Below are positions 24,334 to 31,744 of a stretch of 39,736 nucleotides of DNA, piece after piece. Under the pieces are notes generated by a model that did not search any database, was not told the DNA's origin, and was given only the letters and a program-made list of their open reading frames with translations. The stretch is from contig JBBWZQ010000158.1 in assembly GCA_039649115.1 (NCBI GenBank), positions 1-39,736 on the forward strand. Reading direction: 5' to 3'. Positions within the stretch are counted from its first letter, which is position 1, and every line of letters begins with the position of its first letter. The stretch is from DATEJJ01 sp039649115 (lineage in GTDB: Bacteria; Actinomycetota; Actinomycetes; Mycobacteriales; Micromonosporaceae). The position numbers and the translations under genes were made by a program.

Positions 24334-26049
24334 ATGAACATGACCCGTCCGGTGTCGTACGACATGTCCGACTACCTCGGAATGATCCGGCGACACTGGT
24401 GGGTCGTGGTCCTGAGCACGCTGCTGGGCATCGGCGCGGCCGCGGCCTACGCCGACACCCAGCCCAAGGTGTACCAGTCGACCACCTCGGTCCTCGTCCT
24501 GCCGATCGACAGCCAGGACGCGAACGCGGCCGGTGGCCGGACCGCCGCCTCGATCAACCTGGACACCGAGGCCCAGCTCGTCGTGTCGACCGACATCGCT
24601 ACGGCCGCCGGGAAGCTGCTCAAGGTGACCACCCCAGCCGGCGAGCTGGCCGCCAACGCCACCGTGACGGTACCGGCGAACACCACCGTCCTGGCCGTCA
24701 CGTACCAGGCCGCGACGCCTAAGGCGGCCCAGGCCGGGTCCCACGCGTTCGCCAGCGCCTACCTGGTGAGCCGGCAGAACACCGCGCAGGCCAACCTGAC
24801 CGCCCAGATCGCCGCGCTGAACGCCAAGGTCAAGCAGTACGCGGGCGCGCTGAGCCAGGTCTCCGGCCGGGTCGCCGGGCTGGCCGGCAACGACCCGAAC
24901 CGGGCCGCCCTGAACAGCCAGATCAACACCCTGACGAACCAGATCAACAGCCTGACCGGCCGGGAGAACCAGCTCTCCACCACGACGGTGACGGGTGGCC
25001 GGATCATCAGCGACGCGACGCTGCCGGTGTCACCCACCCGGCCGATCATTCCGCTGTACCTGGCCAGTGGCGCGCTGATCGGGCTGCTGCTCGGCGCCGG
25101 GCTCGCCGCGGTGCGCGAGCGTACCGACCGGCGCCTGCGCCGCTCGATCGACCTGACCCGGCGGGCCGAGGTGCCGGTACTGGCCCAGCTGCCCAGGCGC
25201 GCCAAGCCCCGCTTCGACGATGTCTTCCCCACGTACGGGCCGGCCGGCCGGATGTTCAACCGGCTGCGCAACGAGGTGCTGGCCAGCCTCGGGCCGCAGG
25301 ACCAGGTGCTCGTGGTGACCGGCGCCAGCCGGGGCAACGCGTCCAGCCTGGTGGCCGCGAACCTGGCCTCGGCACTGGCCCGTACCGGCAGCGAGGTGGT
25401 CCTGATCTGCGCCCAGCTGCCGGACAGCCTCTCCGCCACCACGCCGACCAACCGGCTGCTCGGCGTGCAGCCGGTACCCGGCCTGTCCGACATCCTCGCC
25501 GGGAAGGTGTCGCTGCACGAGGGCATCCAGCGGGCACCCCGCAACCCGTGGCTTCGGGTGATCACCACCGGCGGTACCGCCAGCGCGGCCGGCCTGCTGC
25601 AGTCGCAGCTGGTCCGGGAGACCCTGGACGACCTGCGTGGCGAGGCCGAGTACATGGTGATCGAGGCGCCGTCCACCTGCGTCAGCGCCGACGCGCAGAG
25701 CCTCGCCAGCCTGGCCGACGCCGCGATCCTGGCGGTGGAGCTGCGCCGCACCAGCCACGCGGAGGTGGTGGACGCGGCGGCCCAGCTGCGCCGGGTGGGT
25801 ACCCCGCTGCTCGGCGGCGTGGTCCTGCCGCGCCTCAAGCGGCTGAAGGAGGACCGGCGCCCGCGCGCCCTCGAACCGGCGCCGTCCACACCGGACATCG
25901 CCCAGCCGCAGGACACCTCGCCCGGCGGCCGGGGCACCGGTTACCGGGCGCTGGGCGCGCAGCCGGTACCGGGTCGCGGCGACGACACGATTGTGATGGC
26001 CCGGCTCGACTACGACCGTCCCGAGCCGGGCGAGGAGACCGGCTCGTGA
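24334..26049 (+). CDS. Wzz-type chain-length protein with degenerate tyrosine-kinase domain
   Basis: A 571-residue protein. Wzz domain: MSDYLGMIRRHWWVVVLSTLLG with transmembrane helix 1 (about 22-42), an extracytoplasmic coiled-coil region (about 140-225), then TLPVSPTRPIIP and transmembrane helix 2 (about 240-262). The C-terminal half follows the bacterial tyrosine kinase (BY-kinase) fold: NRLRNEVLASL, VLVVTGASRGNASSLVAANLA, VVLICAQLPDS, GLSDILAG, YMVIEAPSTCVSADA. The Walker A lysine is absent (GNASS near 330 where GKST is expected) and Walker A' lacks its Asp, so ATP hydrolysis and phosphorylation are unlikely. It probably sets polymer length by scaffolding. GGAAGG lies about 10 nt before the ATG. 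First gene of a five-gene operon. Confidence 0.88.
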   Translation: MNMTRPVSYDMSDYLGMIRRHWWVVVLSTLLGIGAAAAYADTQPKVYQSTTSVLVLPIDSQDANAAGGRTAASINLDTEAQLVVSTDIATAAGKLLKVTTPAGELAANATVTVPANTTVLAVTYQAATPKAAQAGSHAFASAYLVSRQNTAQANLTAQIAALNAKVKQYAGALSQVSGRVAGLAGNDPNRAALNSQINTLTNQINSLTGRENQLSTTTVTGGRIISDATLPVSPTRPIIPLYLASGALIGLLLGAGLAAVRERTDRRLRRSIDLTRRAEVPVLAQLPRRAKPRFDDVFPTYGPAGRMFNRLRNEVLASLGPQDQVLVVTGASRGNASSLVAANLASALARTGSEVVLICAQLPDSLSATTPTNRLLGVQPVPGLSDILAGKVSLHEGIQRAPRNPWLRVITTGGTASAAGLLQSQLVRETLDDLRGEAEYMVIEAPSTCVSADAQSLASLADAAILAVELRRTSHAEVVDAAAQLRRVGTPLLGGVVLPRLKRLKEDRRPRALEPAPSTPDIAQPQDTSPGGRGTGYRALGAQPVPGRGDDTIVMARLDYDRPEPGEETGS

Positions 26050-27524
26050 CGGAGTACCCGCTGTCCGTCGCCGACCGGGTGGACCACCCCGCCAGCCGGC
26101 CCGGCGCGCCGGCGCGGCCGCGGCAGGGACGGCTGCTCCGGTTGCCGCCGGGCTGGCCGCTGGTCGCGGTGCTGGCCGGCTACCCGGTCTGGTGGGCGCT
26201 GGGCCTGGGGGTACTCATCTTCCCGGTCGCCGCGCTGGCGATGGTCGTCATCCTGGCCCGCGACCAGGCCACCCGACGCCGGCTGCGACTGCCACCCGGC
26301 TTCGCGCTCTGGGCACTGTTCCTCGTCGTCGTGGTGATCAGCGCGGGCACCCTCGGCGTTGACCCGGCGGGTACCGTGCCGGGCTCCTTCGGCAGCCGCC
26401 TGGTGTCGGTCGTGTTCCGGCTCACCGAGTACCTCGCGCTCACCGTGATGCTGGTCTACGCCGGCAACCTGAGCCCGCGCGAGCTGCCCCAGCGCCGGCT
26501 GATCCGGCTGCTCGGCTGGCTGTTCGTGGTCACCGTCGCCGGTGGCCTGCTGGGCATGCTGGCCGGGCGCTTCGAGTTCTCCTCCCCAGTCGAGCTGCTC
26601 CTGCCGGGCCACCTGCGTGCCAACCCGTTCGTCCAGTCGCTGGTGCACCCCACGGCCGCCCAGTTGCAGGAGGTGCTGGGGCACGCCAGCCCGCGGCCGG
26701 CCGCGCCGTGGGGGTACACGAACACCTGGGGCAACGACTTCTGCCTGCTGGTCTTCTGGTTCGTGGTGGCGACCTGGGGGTACCCGACGCGGCGGCGCAC
26801 CCGGCTGCTCGCCCTGGCGGTGCTGGCCGTCTCGGCGGCACCGGTCGTGTACTCGCTCAACCGCGGCCTGTGGATCGGGCTCGGCGTGTCCGCCGGGTAC
26901 ATCGCGGTGCGCCGGGCAATGGCCGGCCGGCTGTGGGCCCTCGGTGGCATGGCGGTCGCCGCCGCGGCCCTCGCCGCCGCGCTCGCGGTGTCGCCGCTGG
27001 GCTCCGTCGTGCAGGAGCGCCTGTCGCACGGCAAGTCCAACGACGTCCGGATGTACGTGACGCAGGAGGCGCTCGCCGGCGTCGCGCAGTCGCCGGTGGT
27101 CGGCTTCGGCTCCACCCGCAACACCCAGGGCGGCCGGCAGTCCATCGCGGTCGGCCAGCGCGTGGACTGCCCGCGCTGCGGCAACTTCACCATCGGCGGC
27201 AACGGCCAGCTCTGGCAACTGCTGTACGCACACGGCATCGCCGGTACCGCCGGCTATTTCAGCTTCTTCCTCTATGGACTGTGGCGCTTCCGCCGCGACA
27301 CCAGCCCGGTCGGGCTGGCCGGCTCGGCCGCGATCGTCGGCTCGTTCGCCGCGGCGCTGTGGTACAGCGCGCTGGTCACCCCGCTGGCCTTCGCCTTCCT
27401 CGGGTACGCACTGCTGTGGCGCAACGCCCTCCGGGAGGAGCCAGTGACCGAACGCTTGCGCGAGGACACGGCCAGCAAGTCAGGCCGGCTCTTCGCGAGC
27501 CGTGCGAGCGAGGAGGCGGCATGA
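26046..27524 (+). CDS. Wzy / O-antigen ligase-like polymerase
   Basis: A 492-residue integral membrane protein with about ten hydrophobic segments. The large extracytoplasmic loop pattern of O-antigen ligase/Wzy proteins is present: SLNRGLWIGLGVSAGYI, then MYVTQEALAGVAQSPVVGFGSTRN, and FTIGGNGQLWQLLYAHGIAGTAGYFSFF. A CPRC pair lies in that loop. Such enzymes polymerise or transfer lipid-linked repeat units outside the membrane. GTG start overlapping the wzz stop (GTGA), with GAGGAG 8 nt upstream. It overlaps the sulfotransferase gene by 4 bp. The gene pairing with Wzz fits Wzy-dependent export, although no flippase is in the window. Confidence 0.86.
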   Translation: MTEYPLSVADRVDHPASRPGAPARPRQGRLLRLPPGWPLVAVLAGYPVWWALGLGVLIFPVAALAMVVILARDQATRRRLRLPPGFALWALFLVVVVISAGTLGVDPAGTVPGSFGSRLVSVVFRLTEYLALTVMLVYAGNLSPRELPQRRLIRLLGWLFVVTVAGGLLGMLAGRFEFSSPVELLLPGHLRANPFVQSLVHPTAAQLQEVLGHASPRPAAPWGYTNTWGNDFCLLVFWFVVATWGYPTRRRTRLLALAVLAVSAAPVVYSLNRGLWIGLGVSAGYIAVRRAMAGRLWALGGMAVAAAALAAALAVSPLGSVVQERLSHGKSNDVRMYVTQEALAGVAQSPVVGFGSTRNTQGGRQSIAVGQRVDCPRCGNFTIGGNGQLWQLLYAHGIAGTAGYFSFFLYGLWRFRRDTSPVGLAGSAAIVGSFAAALWYSALVTPLAFAFLGYALLWRNALREEPVTERLREDTASKSGRLFASRASEEAA

Positions 27525-28393
27525 CAGGGACTGTTCCGGCACCGGTGAAGCGGCTGGTGCACGCCGGCTCCCGCTCGTACGGCCGGCTCACCGCGTCCGC
27601 GCGGCTGCTGCCGTCGTTCCTCATCTGCGGCGGGCAGCGCTGCGGCACCACCTCGATGTACCGGGCGCTGGCGGCGCACCCGGCGGTGCTCAAGGCCGTG
27701 CTGCACAAGGGCGTGCACTACTTCGACGTCGGGTACGACAACGGGATCCGCTGGTACCGCGGGCACTTCCCGACGCGGTGGCGCGCGACGCGCCGCTCGG
27801 GCCAGCTCGGCGGGGTACCGGTGCAGACGTTCGAGTCCAGCCCGTACTACATGTACCACCCGCACGCCGCCGCGCGCATCGCCGCCGACCTGCCCGGGGC
27901 ACGCCTGATCGTGCTGGTGCGCGACCCGGTCGAGCGGGCTTACTCGCACCACGCCCACGAGGTGGCCCGCGGCTACGAGCCGGCGGCGGACTTCGCGACG
28001 GCGCTGGCACTGGAGCCGTCCCGGCTGCGCGGCCAGGCGCAGGCACTGGCGCGGGACCCGGGGTACTACTCCTTCGCACACCAGCACCACGCATACCGGG
28101 CCCGGGGTGAGTACATCCGGTACCTCGACCATCTGTCCACTGTGGTGGGTCGGGACCGCGTCCACGTGGTGGACAGCGAGGAGTTCTTCGCGGAGCCGGA
28201 ACTCGTGTACGAAGGCGTGCTGGACTTCCTCGGCCTGCCGCACCTCGGGTTCCCACCGTTCCAGCGGCACAACGCGCGCCCGCGCGGCGCCCCGATGGAT
28301 CCGCGCATCCGCTTCGAACTCCAGCGGCACTTCGAGCGGTTCGACAACCGCCTCGCCACCTGGCTGGGCAGAGAGCCGGCCTGGCGTCGATGA
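27521..28393 (+). CDS. Sulfotransferase (PAPS-dependent), glycan type
   Basis: A 290-residue sulfotransferase. The 5'-phosphosulfate loop is FLICGGQRCGTTSMYRAL (about residues 33-50). The 3'-phosphate site is LIVLVRDPVERAYSHHAHEV. FESSPYYMYHP and VVDSEEFFAEPELVYEGVLDFLGLP are typical of the heparan/NodH-like sulfotransferase group. It moves sulfate from PAPS to a hydroxyl or amino group, here probably on the locus's sugar chain. ATG 27521 overlaps the wzy-like stop (ATGA), with AGGAGG 4 nt upstream. Its likely PAPS source is the APS kinase encoded at 20425. Confidence 0.9.
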   Translation: MTGTVPAPVKRLVHAGSRSYGRLTASARLLPSFLICGGQRCGTTSMYRALAAHPAVLKAVLHKGVHYFDVGYDNGIRWYRGHFPTRWRATRRSGQLGGVPVQTFESSPYYMYHPHAAARIAADLPGARLIVLVRDPVERAYSHHAHEVARGYEPAADFATALALEPSRLRGQAQALARDPGYYSFAHQHHAYRARGEYIRYLDHLSTVVGRDRVHVVDSEEFFAEPELVYEGVLDFLGLPHLGFPPFQRHNARPRGAPMDPRIRFELQRHFERFDNRLATWLGREPAWRR

Positions 28394-28417
28394 ACGTCCA
28401 CCGGGGAAAGGACACTG

Positions 28418-29194
28418 ATGCGTACGGACTTCAGCGAGGTCTTCCGCGACGCGGGCGCGGTCGAGAAATACGAACACGTGGTGTACGCACCGGACAGCTA
28501 CGCCTCGATCGTCAGCGACCGGCAGCGCGCGTACCTGCGCCGGCTGGTCCGCACGTCCTTCCCCGACCGGCGTCCCGTGCAGCACGACTTCGCCTGCGGC
28601 ACCGGTAGGGCGGTGCGGCTGCTGCACGGGATGGTGCGGGAGGCGCACGGCTACGACACCTCCGCCGCCATGCTGGAGGCGGCGCGGGCGGCCGGCCTGC
28701 GCGCGCGCTGGCACGAGATCCGCACGGACGGGCCGGTACCGCAGCCCACGCCGACCGAGGGGCCGGCCATCGTCACCGTGTTCCGGCTGCTGCTCGACGT
28801 GCCGGACGAGGTGCGCAACCGGGTCATGCGGTTCGCCGCCCGCGCGCTGCCCTCGCACACCTCCGGGCTGCTGATCGTGGAGAACCACGGCAACACCGCC
28901 TCGCTGCGCCGCCTGCGCCGCCGCAAGCGCGTGGCCGACCCGTGGTTCGCCGAGCTGTCCCACGCGACGGTGGCCGCGCTGCTGCGCCGGCACGGCTTCA
29001 CGATCGTGGAGCGGCGCGGCTTCACGATGTTCCCGCCGGGGGTCTACCGGGTGCGCCCGCTGCGCGCGCTGGTGCGCCGCGTCGACAACCTGCTGTGCCG
29101 GTTCGAGGTCCTGTCCCGGTACGCGACCGATGTGCTCTACGTCGCACGGCGCGACCCGGTGGCCCCGCGACCGCACCGCCCTGCCAGGGGTTAG
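28418..29194 (+). CDS. Class I SAM-dependent methyltransferase
   Basis: A 258-residue methyltransferase. Motif I is HDFACGTGRAVRLL, followed by AHGYDTSAAMLEAARAAGL (motif II) and IVTVFRLLLDVPDEVRNRVM. The C-terminal third is rich in Arg (RRLRRRKRVADPWFAELSH, GVYRVRPLRALVRRVDNLL). Substrate unknown; sugar O-methylation is the likely role from context. GGGAAAGG lies 6 nt before the ATG, and the gene follows the sulfotransferase by 24 bp in the same operon. It is not closely similar to the methyltransferase at 21947. Confidence 0.87.
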   Translation: MRTDFSEVFRDAGAVEKYEHVVYAPDSYASIVSDRQRAYLRRLVRTSFPDRRPVQHDFACGTGRAVRLLHGMVREAHGYDTSAAMLEAARAAGLRARWHEIRTDGPVPQPTPTEGPAIVTVFRLLLDVPDEVRNRVMRFAARALPSHTSGLLIVENHGNTASLRRLRRRKRVADPWFAELSHATVAALLRRHGFTIVERRGFTMFPPGVYRVRPLRALVRRVDNLLCRFEVLSRYATDVLYVARRDPVAPRPHRPARG

Positions 29195-29200
29195 GCCTCC

Positions 29201-30307
29201 GTGACCCCCGTGCAGAGCGAGCACCTCAGCCCACCGGTACCCGATGATGTCTCGGCACAGCGGCGGTGGCCGCGCCGGCTCACGGCGGTGCTCGCCGTGC
29301 TCCTCGTCGTGGGCGGGGCCGCGCTGATCCTCACCCACCGCCACCCCGCGGCCAGCCTGCGGCCGCTGCCGGGCCGGTCCGCGGACACGCTCGCGCCGCA
29401 CTCCTCCGTCGCCGGCCGCGAGCCGGCGATCGCCACCAACGCCGGGCCGTTCGACGCCGGGCCGGTGTCACCTCCGGCCGTCGGGGCGCTGGTCGGCGCG
29501 TGGGTCCGGCCACCGTCGCTGTCCCAGCCGGGGCGGGTCGCCGCGGTACGCGACCTGGAGCGCACGCTGGGCCGCCGGCTGGACATCGTGCACACCTACC
29601 GGCGCTTCGAGGATCCGTTCCCCACCAAGTCCGATCGCGCGTACGTCGCGGACGGCGCCATCCTGATGCTCAGCTGGGTGATCGACGACACGCGGGTGAT
29701 CAGCTCGGGCGTGCTCGACCCGCGGCTGCGCGACTGGGCCCGGCGCCTGCGCGACCTGAGCGGCCCGGTCATGCTGCGGCTGCGGTGGGAGATGGACCGG
29801 CCCAACCTGTCGGCCGCGATGTGGTCGGGCAAGGACTACGTGGCGGCCTGGCGGCACGTGCGCACGATCTTCACGCAGGAGCAGGTGGACAACGTGTCGT
29901 GGGTGTGGTGCCCGACCGCCGAGGGGTTCGCGGGCGGGTACGCGCCGGCGTTCTACCCGGGGGACGCCGACGTCGACTGGGTCTGTGTCGACGTGTACGC
30001 GAACACCCGCCTGCAGCCGCTGGGCGACCTGCTCCGGCCGTTCCTCACCTGGGCGGCGGCGCACCCGAGGCCGATCGTGATCGGCGAGTTCGCCGTCGCC
30101 CAGACCTACGGCGCGGCGGCGCAGTCGGCCTGGATCGACGACGCGGCGCTGCTGGTGCGGGCGAACCCGCAGATCAAGGCGGTCTGCTACTTCGACGCGG
30201 ACCCGGAGGGCAACGGCCACACCGTGCGGTACGAGCTGTCCGGCGAGCCGCTGGCCGCGTTCGCCCGGCTCGCCCGCGGCGCGTACTTCAACCCGTTCGG
30301 GCGCTAG
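29201..30307 (+). CDS. GH26-like glycoside hydrolase, membrane-anchored
   Basis: A 368-residue protein with one N-terminal transmembrane anchor (about residues 27-45), a Pro/Ala linker and a catalytic domain paralogous to the protein at 22858. Both share the ending QIKA(V/L)CYFD and the same order of motifs. The likely acid/base is Glu197 in LRLRWEMDRPN and the likely nucleophile Glu296 in IVIGEFAV. VDWVCVDVYANT matches the corresponding barrel strand. It may trim or release the exported polymer. GTG start, 6 bp after the methyltransferase stop; last gene of the wzz operon. Its TAG lies in a CTAG shared with the convergent toxin gene's stop. Confidence 0.83.
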   Translation: MTPVQSEHLSPPVPDDVSAQRRWPRRLTAVLAVLLVVGGAALILTHRHPAASLRPLPGRSADTLAPHSSVAGREPAIATNAGPFDAGPVSPPAVGALVGAWVRPPSLSQPGRVAAVRDLERTLGRRLDIVHTYRRFEDPFPTKSDRAYVADGAILMLSWVIDDTRVISSGVLDPRLRDWARRLRDLSGPVMLRLRWEMDRPNLSAAMWSGKDYVAAWRHVRTIFTQEQVDNVSWVWCPTAEGFAGGYAPAFYPGDADVDWVCVDVYANTRLQPLGDLLRPFLTWAAAHPRPIVIGEFAVAQTYGAAAQSAWIDDAALLVRANPQIKAVCYFDADPEGNGHTVRYELSGEPLAAFARLARGAYFNPFGR

Positions 30308-30594
30308 AGGTCCTGGAGGATGCGCAGGGCCCGGGAGACCTGCCGCATCGTCGCGGTGTCGGCGACGTCCACCTGGTCCACGAACCACTTCTTCATCGGC
30401 GACGACAGCCGGTCCGGCATGATCACATAATCACCCGAGGGTACGGCCAGCGGCGAGTCGCGCAGCCGCTCCCGCTCCACGACCTCCGCCACGAGCACCA
30501 CGGGCACGTCGGTCCCGTTGTAGACATCCGAGCTGATCACCAGGCCCAGGCGCTCCCGGGCACCGTTGATCTGCCAGATCTCACCGCGACGCAC
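30304..30594 (-). CDS. MazF/PemK-family toxin
   Basis: A 96-residue type II toxin, predicted sequence-specific RNase. MRRGEIWQINGARERLGLVISSDVYNG fits the conserved start of MazF/PemK (R-x-G-x-I-W followed by a VIS strand), and DRLSSPMKKWFVDQVDVADTATMRQVSRALRIL fits the C-terminal half. The GTG start lies 14 bp inside the end of the antitoxin gene, the usual antitoxin-first overlap. Its TAG and the TAG of the convergent GH26-like gene share the palindrome CTAG (30304-30307). Confidence 0.9.
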   Translation of the reverse strand: MRRGEIWQINGARERLGLVISSDVYNGTDVPVVLVAEVVERERLRDSPLAVPSGDYVIMPDRLSSPMKKWFVDQVDVADTATMRQVSRALRILQDL

Positions 30595-30841
30595 GCCGGC
30601 CCGACCCGTACACCTCCACGTCGACCATCTCGATCTCCCGCTCGTCGGCCAGCGCGGCGGCCTCGTCGTCCAGGCCGGCCCGGCGCACCGCGTCCGCGTG
30701 CGCGGTGAACAGTTCCCGTAGGGTGCGCTCGCGCGCGGCCCGGTCGACCCAGGCGGAGAGCGAGACGCCGTCGCGCTGGGCCCACAGCCGCGCGTCCGCG
30801 ATCGTGTCGTCCGAGAAGGACAGGGTCACCTTGGCAGTCAT
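30581..30841 (-). CDS. Ribbon-helix-helix antitoxin of the MazF-type pair
   Basis: An 86-residue protein. The N-terminal MTAKVTLSFSDDTIADARLWAQRDGVSLSAWVDRAA reads as a beta strand plus two helices of a ribbon-helix-helix DNA-binding domain. The acidic C-terminus (DDEAAALADEREIEMVDVEVYG) would wrap the toxin. ATG 30841 is chosen from the domain; an ATG at 30853 would add four residues and start inside the palindrome 30851-30865. No good Shine-Dalgarno exists for either, so leaderless translation is possible. It probably represses its own operon through that palindrome. Confidence 0.85.
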   Translation of the reverse strand: MTAKVTLSFSDDTIADARLWAQRDGVSLSAWVDRAARERTLRELFTAHADAVRRAGLDDEAAALADEREIEMVDVEVYGSGRRASR

Positions 30842-30850
30842 GCCGGCAAG

Positions 30851-30865
30851 CATACCACCGGTATG
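30851..30865. promoter_or_regulatory. Likely autoregulatory operator of the toxin-antitoxin operon
   Basis: Inverted repeat CATACC-acc-GGTATG, a perfect 6-bp arm pair with a 3-bp spacer, immediately upstream of the antitoxin ATG at 30841 and 1 bp after the wecG-like stop. Ribbon-helix-helix antitoxins usually bind such sites at their own promoter. Confidence 0.6.
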
Positions 30866-30866
30866 A

Positions 30867-31685
30867 CTAGCGGTACCTTGATCTGATCGCACCCAGCAGC
30901 AGGCGCAGCGCGTACGGCGCGTCGTCGCGCAGGTACCGCCGCCACAGCCGGCGCGGCTCGGCGCCGAGCCGGTGCAGCCACTCCAGCCCGCAGCGCCGCA
31001 TCCACACCGGCGCGCGCCGCCGGTCGCCGGCCAGGAAGTTGATCGCCCCACCGCAGCCGAGGAACCAGGCACCCGGCAGGTGCGGCCGCAGCATCGCGAT
31101 CACCTGCTCCTGGCGCGGGTAGCCGAGGCCGACGTAGACGACGTCCGGCTTCGCCTCGACCAGTTCCTCCCGTACGTCCTCGACCAGGACGGGGTCCCGG
31201 TCGAACCGGAACGGCGGGCTGAGCGTACCGGCGATCCGCAGCCCGGGGCAGTCGGCCCGCAGCACGTCAGCGGCCCGCCGGGCACCGGTCAGGGACCCGC
31301 CGGGGCGGCGGCTCCGCGGCTCGCCGGAGTCGTCGCCCGGCGGCCCGCCCGGGTGGCCGCTCGGTGCGCCGCCGAGCAGGAACAGTGAGCGGTTCGCGGC
31401 GCCGGCCATCCGGGCCAGCGACCACACCAGGTCGGATCCGGGGACCCGGGCGGGCAGCGGGGTGCCGGCGAGGCGGCTGGCCCAGACCAGGGGTGCGCCG
31501 TCCGCGACCACGAGCGACGCCCCGCTCGCCACGTCGCTCGTCGCCTGGCGCAGGATGTCGACGTTGGGTGTGAAGATCCAGCCACCCTCGCCGCGCTCCA
31601 GCGCCTGCCGCACCACGTCGACCGCCTGCGCCTCGGTCACCGCGTCAAACGTGACCCCCGCCAGGTGTACCGCCGCAAACGTCAT
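30867..31685 (-). CDS. WecG/TagA/CpsF-family glycosyltransferase
   Basis: A 272-residue GT26-type transferase. Hallmarks: FTPNVDILRQA (with the catalytic-site Asp), ADGAPLVWASRLAGTPLPARVPGSDL, LFLLGGAP and PDVVYVGLGYPRQEQVI, ending GCGGAINFLAGDRRRAPVWMRRCGLEWLHRL. These enzymes add the second sugar to undecaprenyl-linked precursors of wall teichoic acid or exopolysaccharide. A Gly/Pro/charged stretch of about 22 residues (110-132) interrupts the usual GGxPGxA region, as if inserted. ATG start at 31685, divergent from the sulfotransferase at 31745 over 59 bp. It is followed by the toxin-antitoxin pair. Confidence 0.92.
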   Translation of the reverse strand: MTFAAVHLAGVTFDAVTEAQAVDVVRQALERGEGGWIFTPNVDILRQATSDVASGASLVVADGAPLVWASRLAGTPLPARVPGSDLVWSLARMAGAANRSLFLLGGAPSGHPGGPPGDDSGEPRSRRPGGSLTGARRAADVLRADCPGLRIAGTLSPPFRFDRDPVLVEDVREELVEAKPDVVYVGLGYPRQEQVIAMLRPHLPGAWFLGCGGAINFLAGDRRRAPVWMRRCGLEWLHRLGAEPRRLWRRYLRDDAPYALRLLLGAIRSRYR

Positions 31686-31744
31686 ATACCGCTCCGACTA
31701 CCTCGATCGTTCGTTATGCGTACAGAACGAGACAGGAGGTCTGA

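Noticed and set aside
24156..24365. 69-codon minus-strand frame in the wzz/GH26 divergent gap
   Set aside because: Covers the wzz start and promoter region; composition and product look random.
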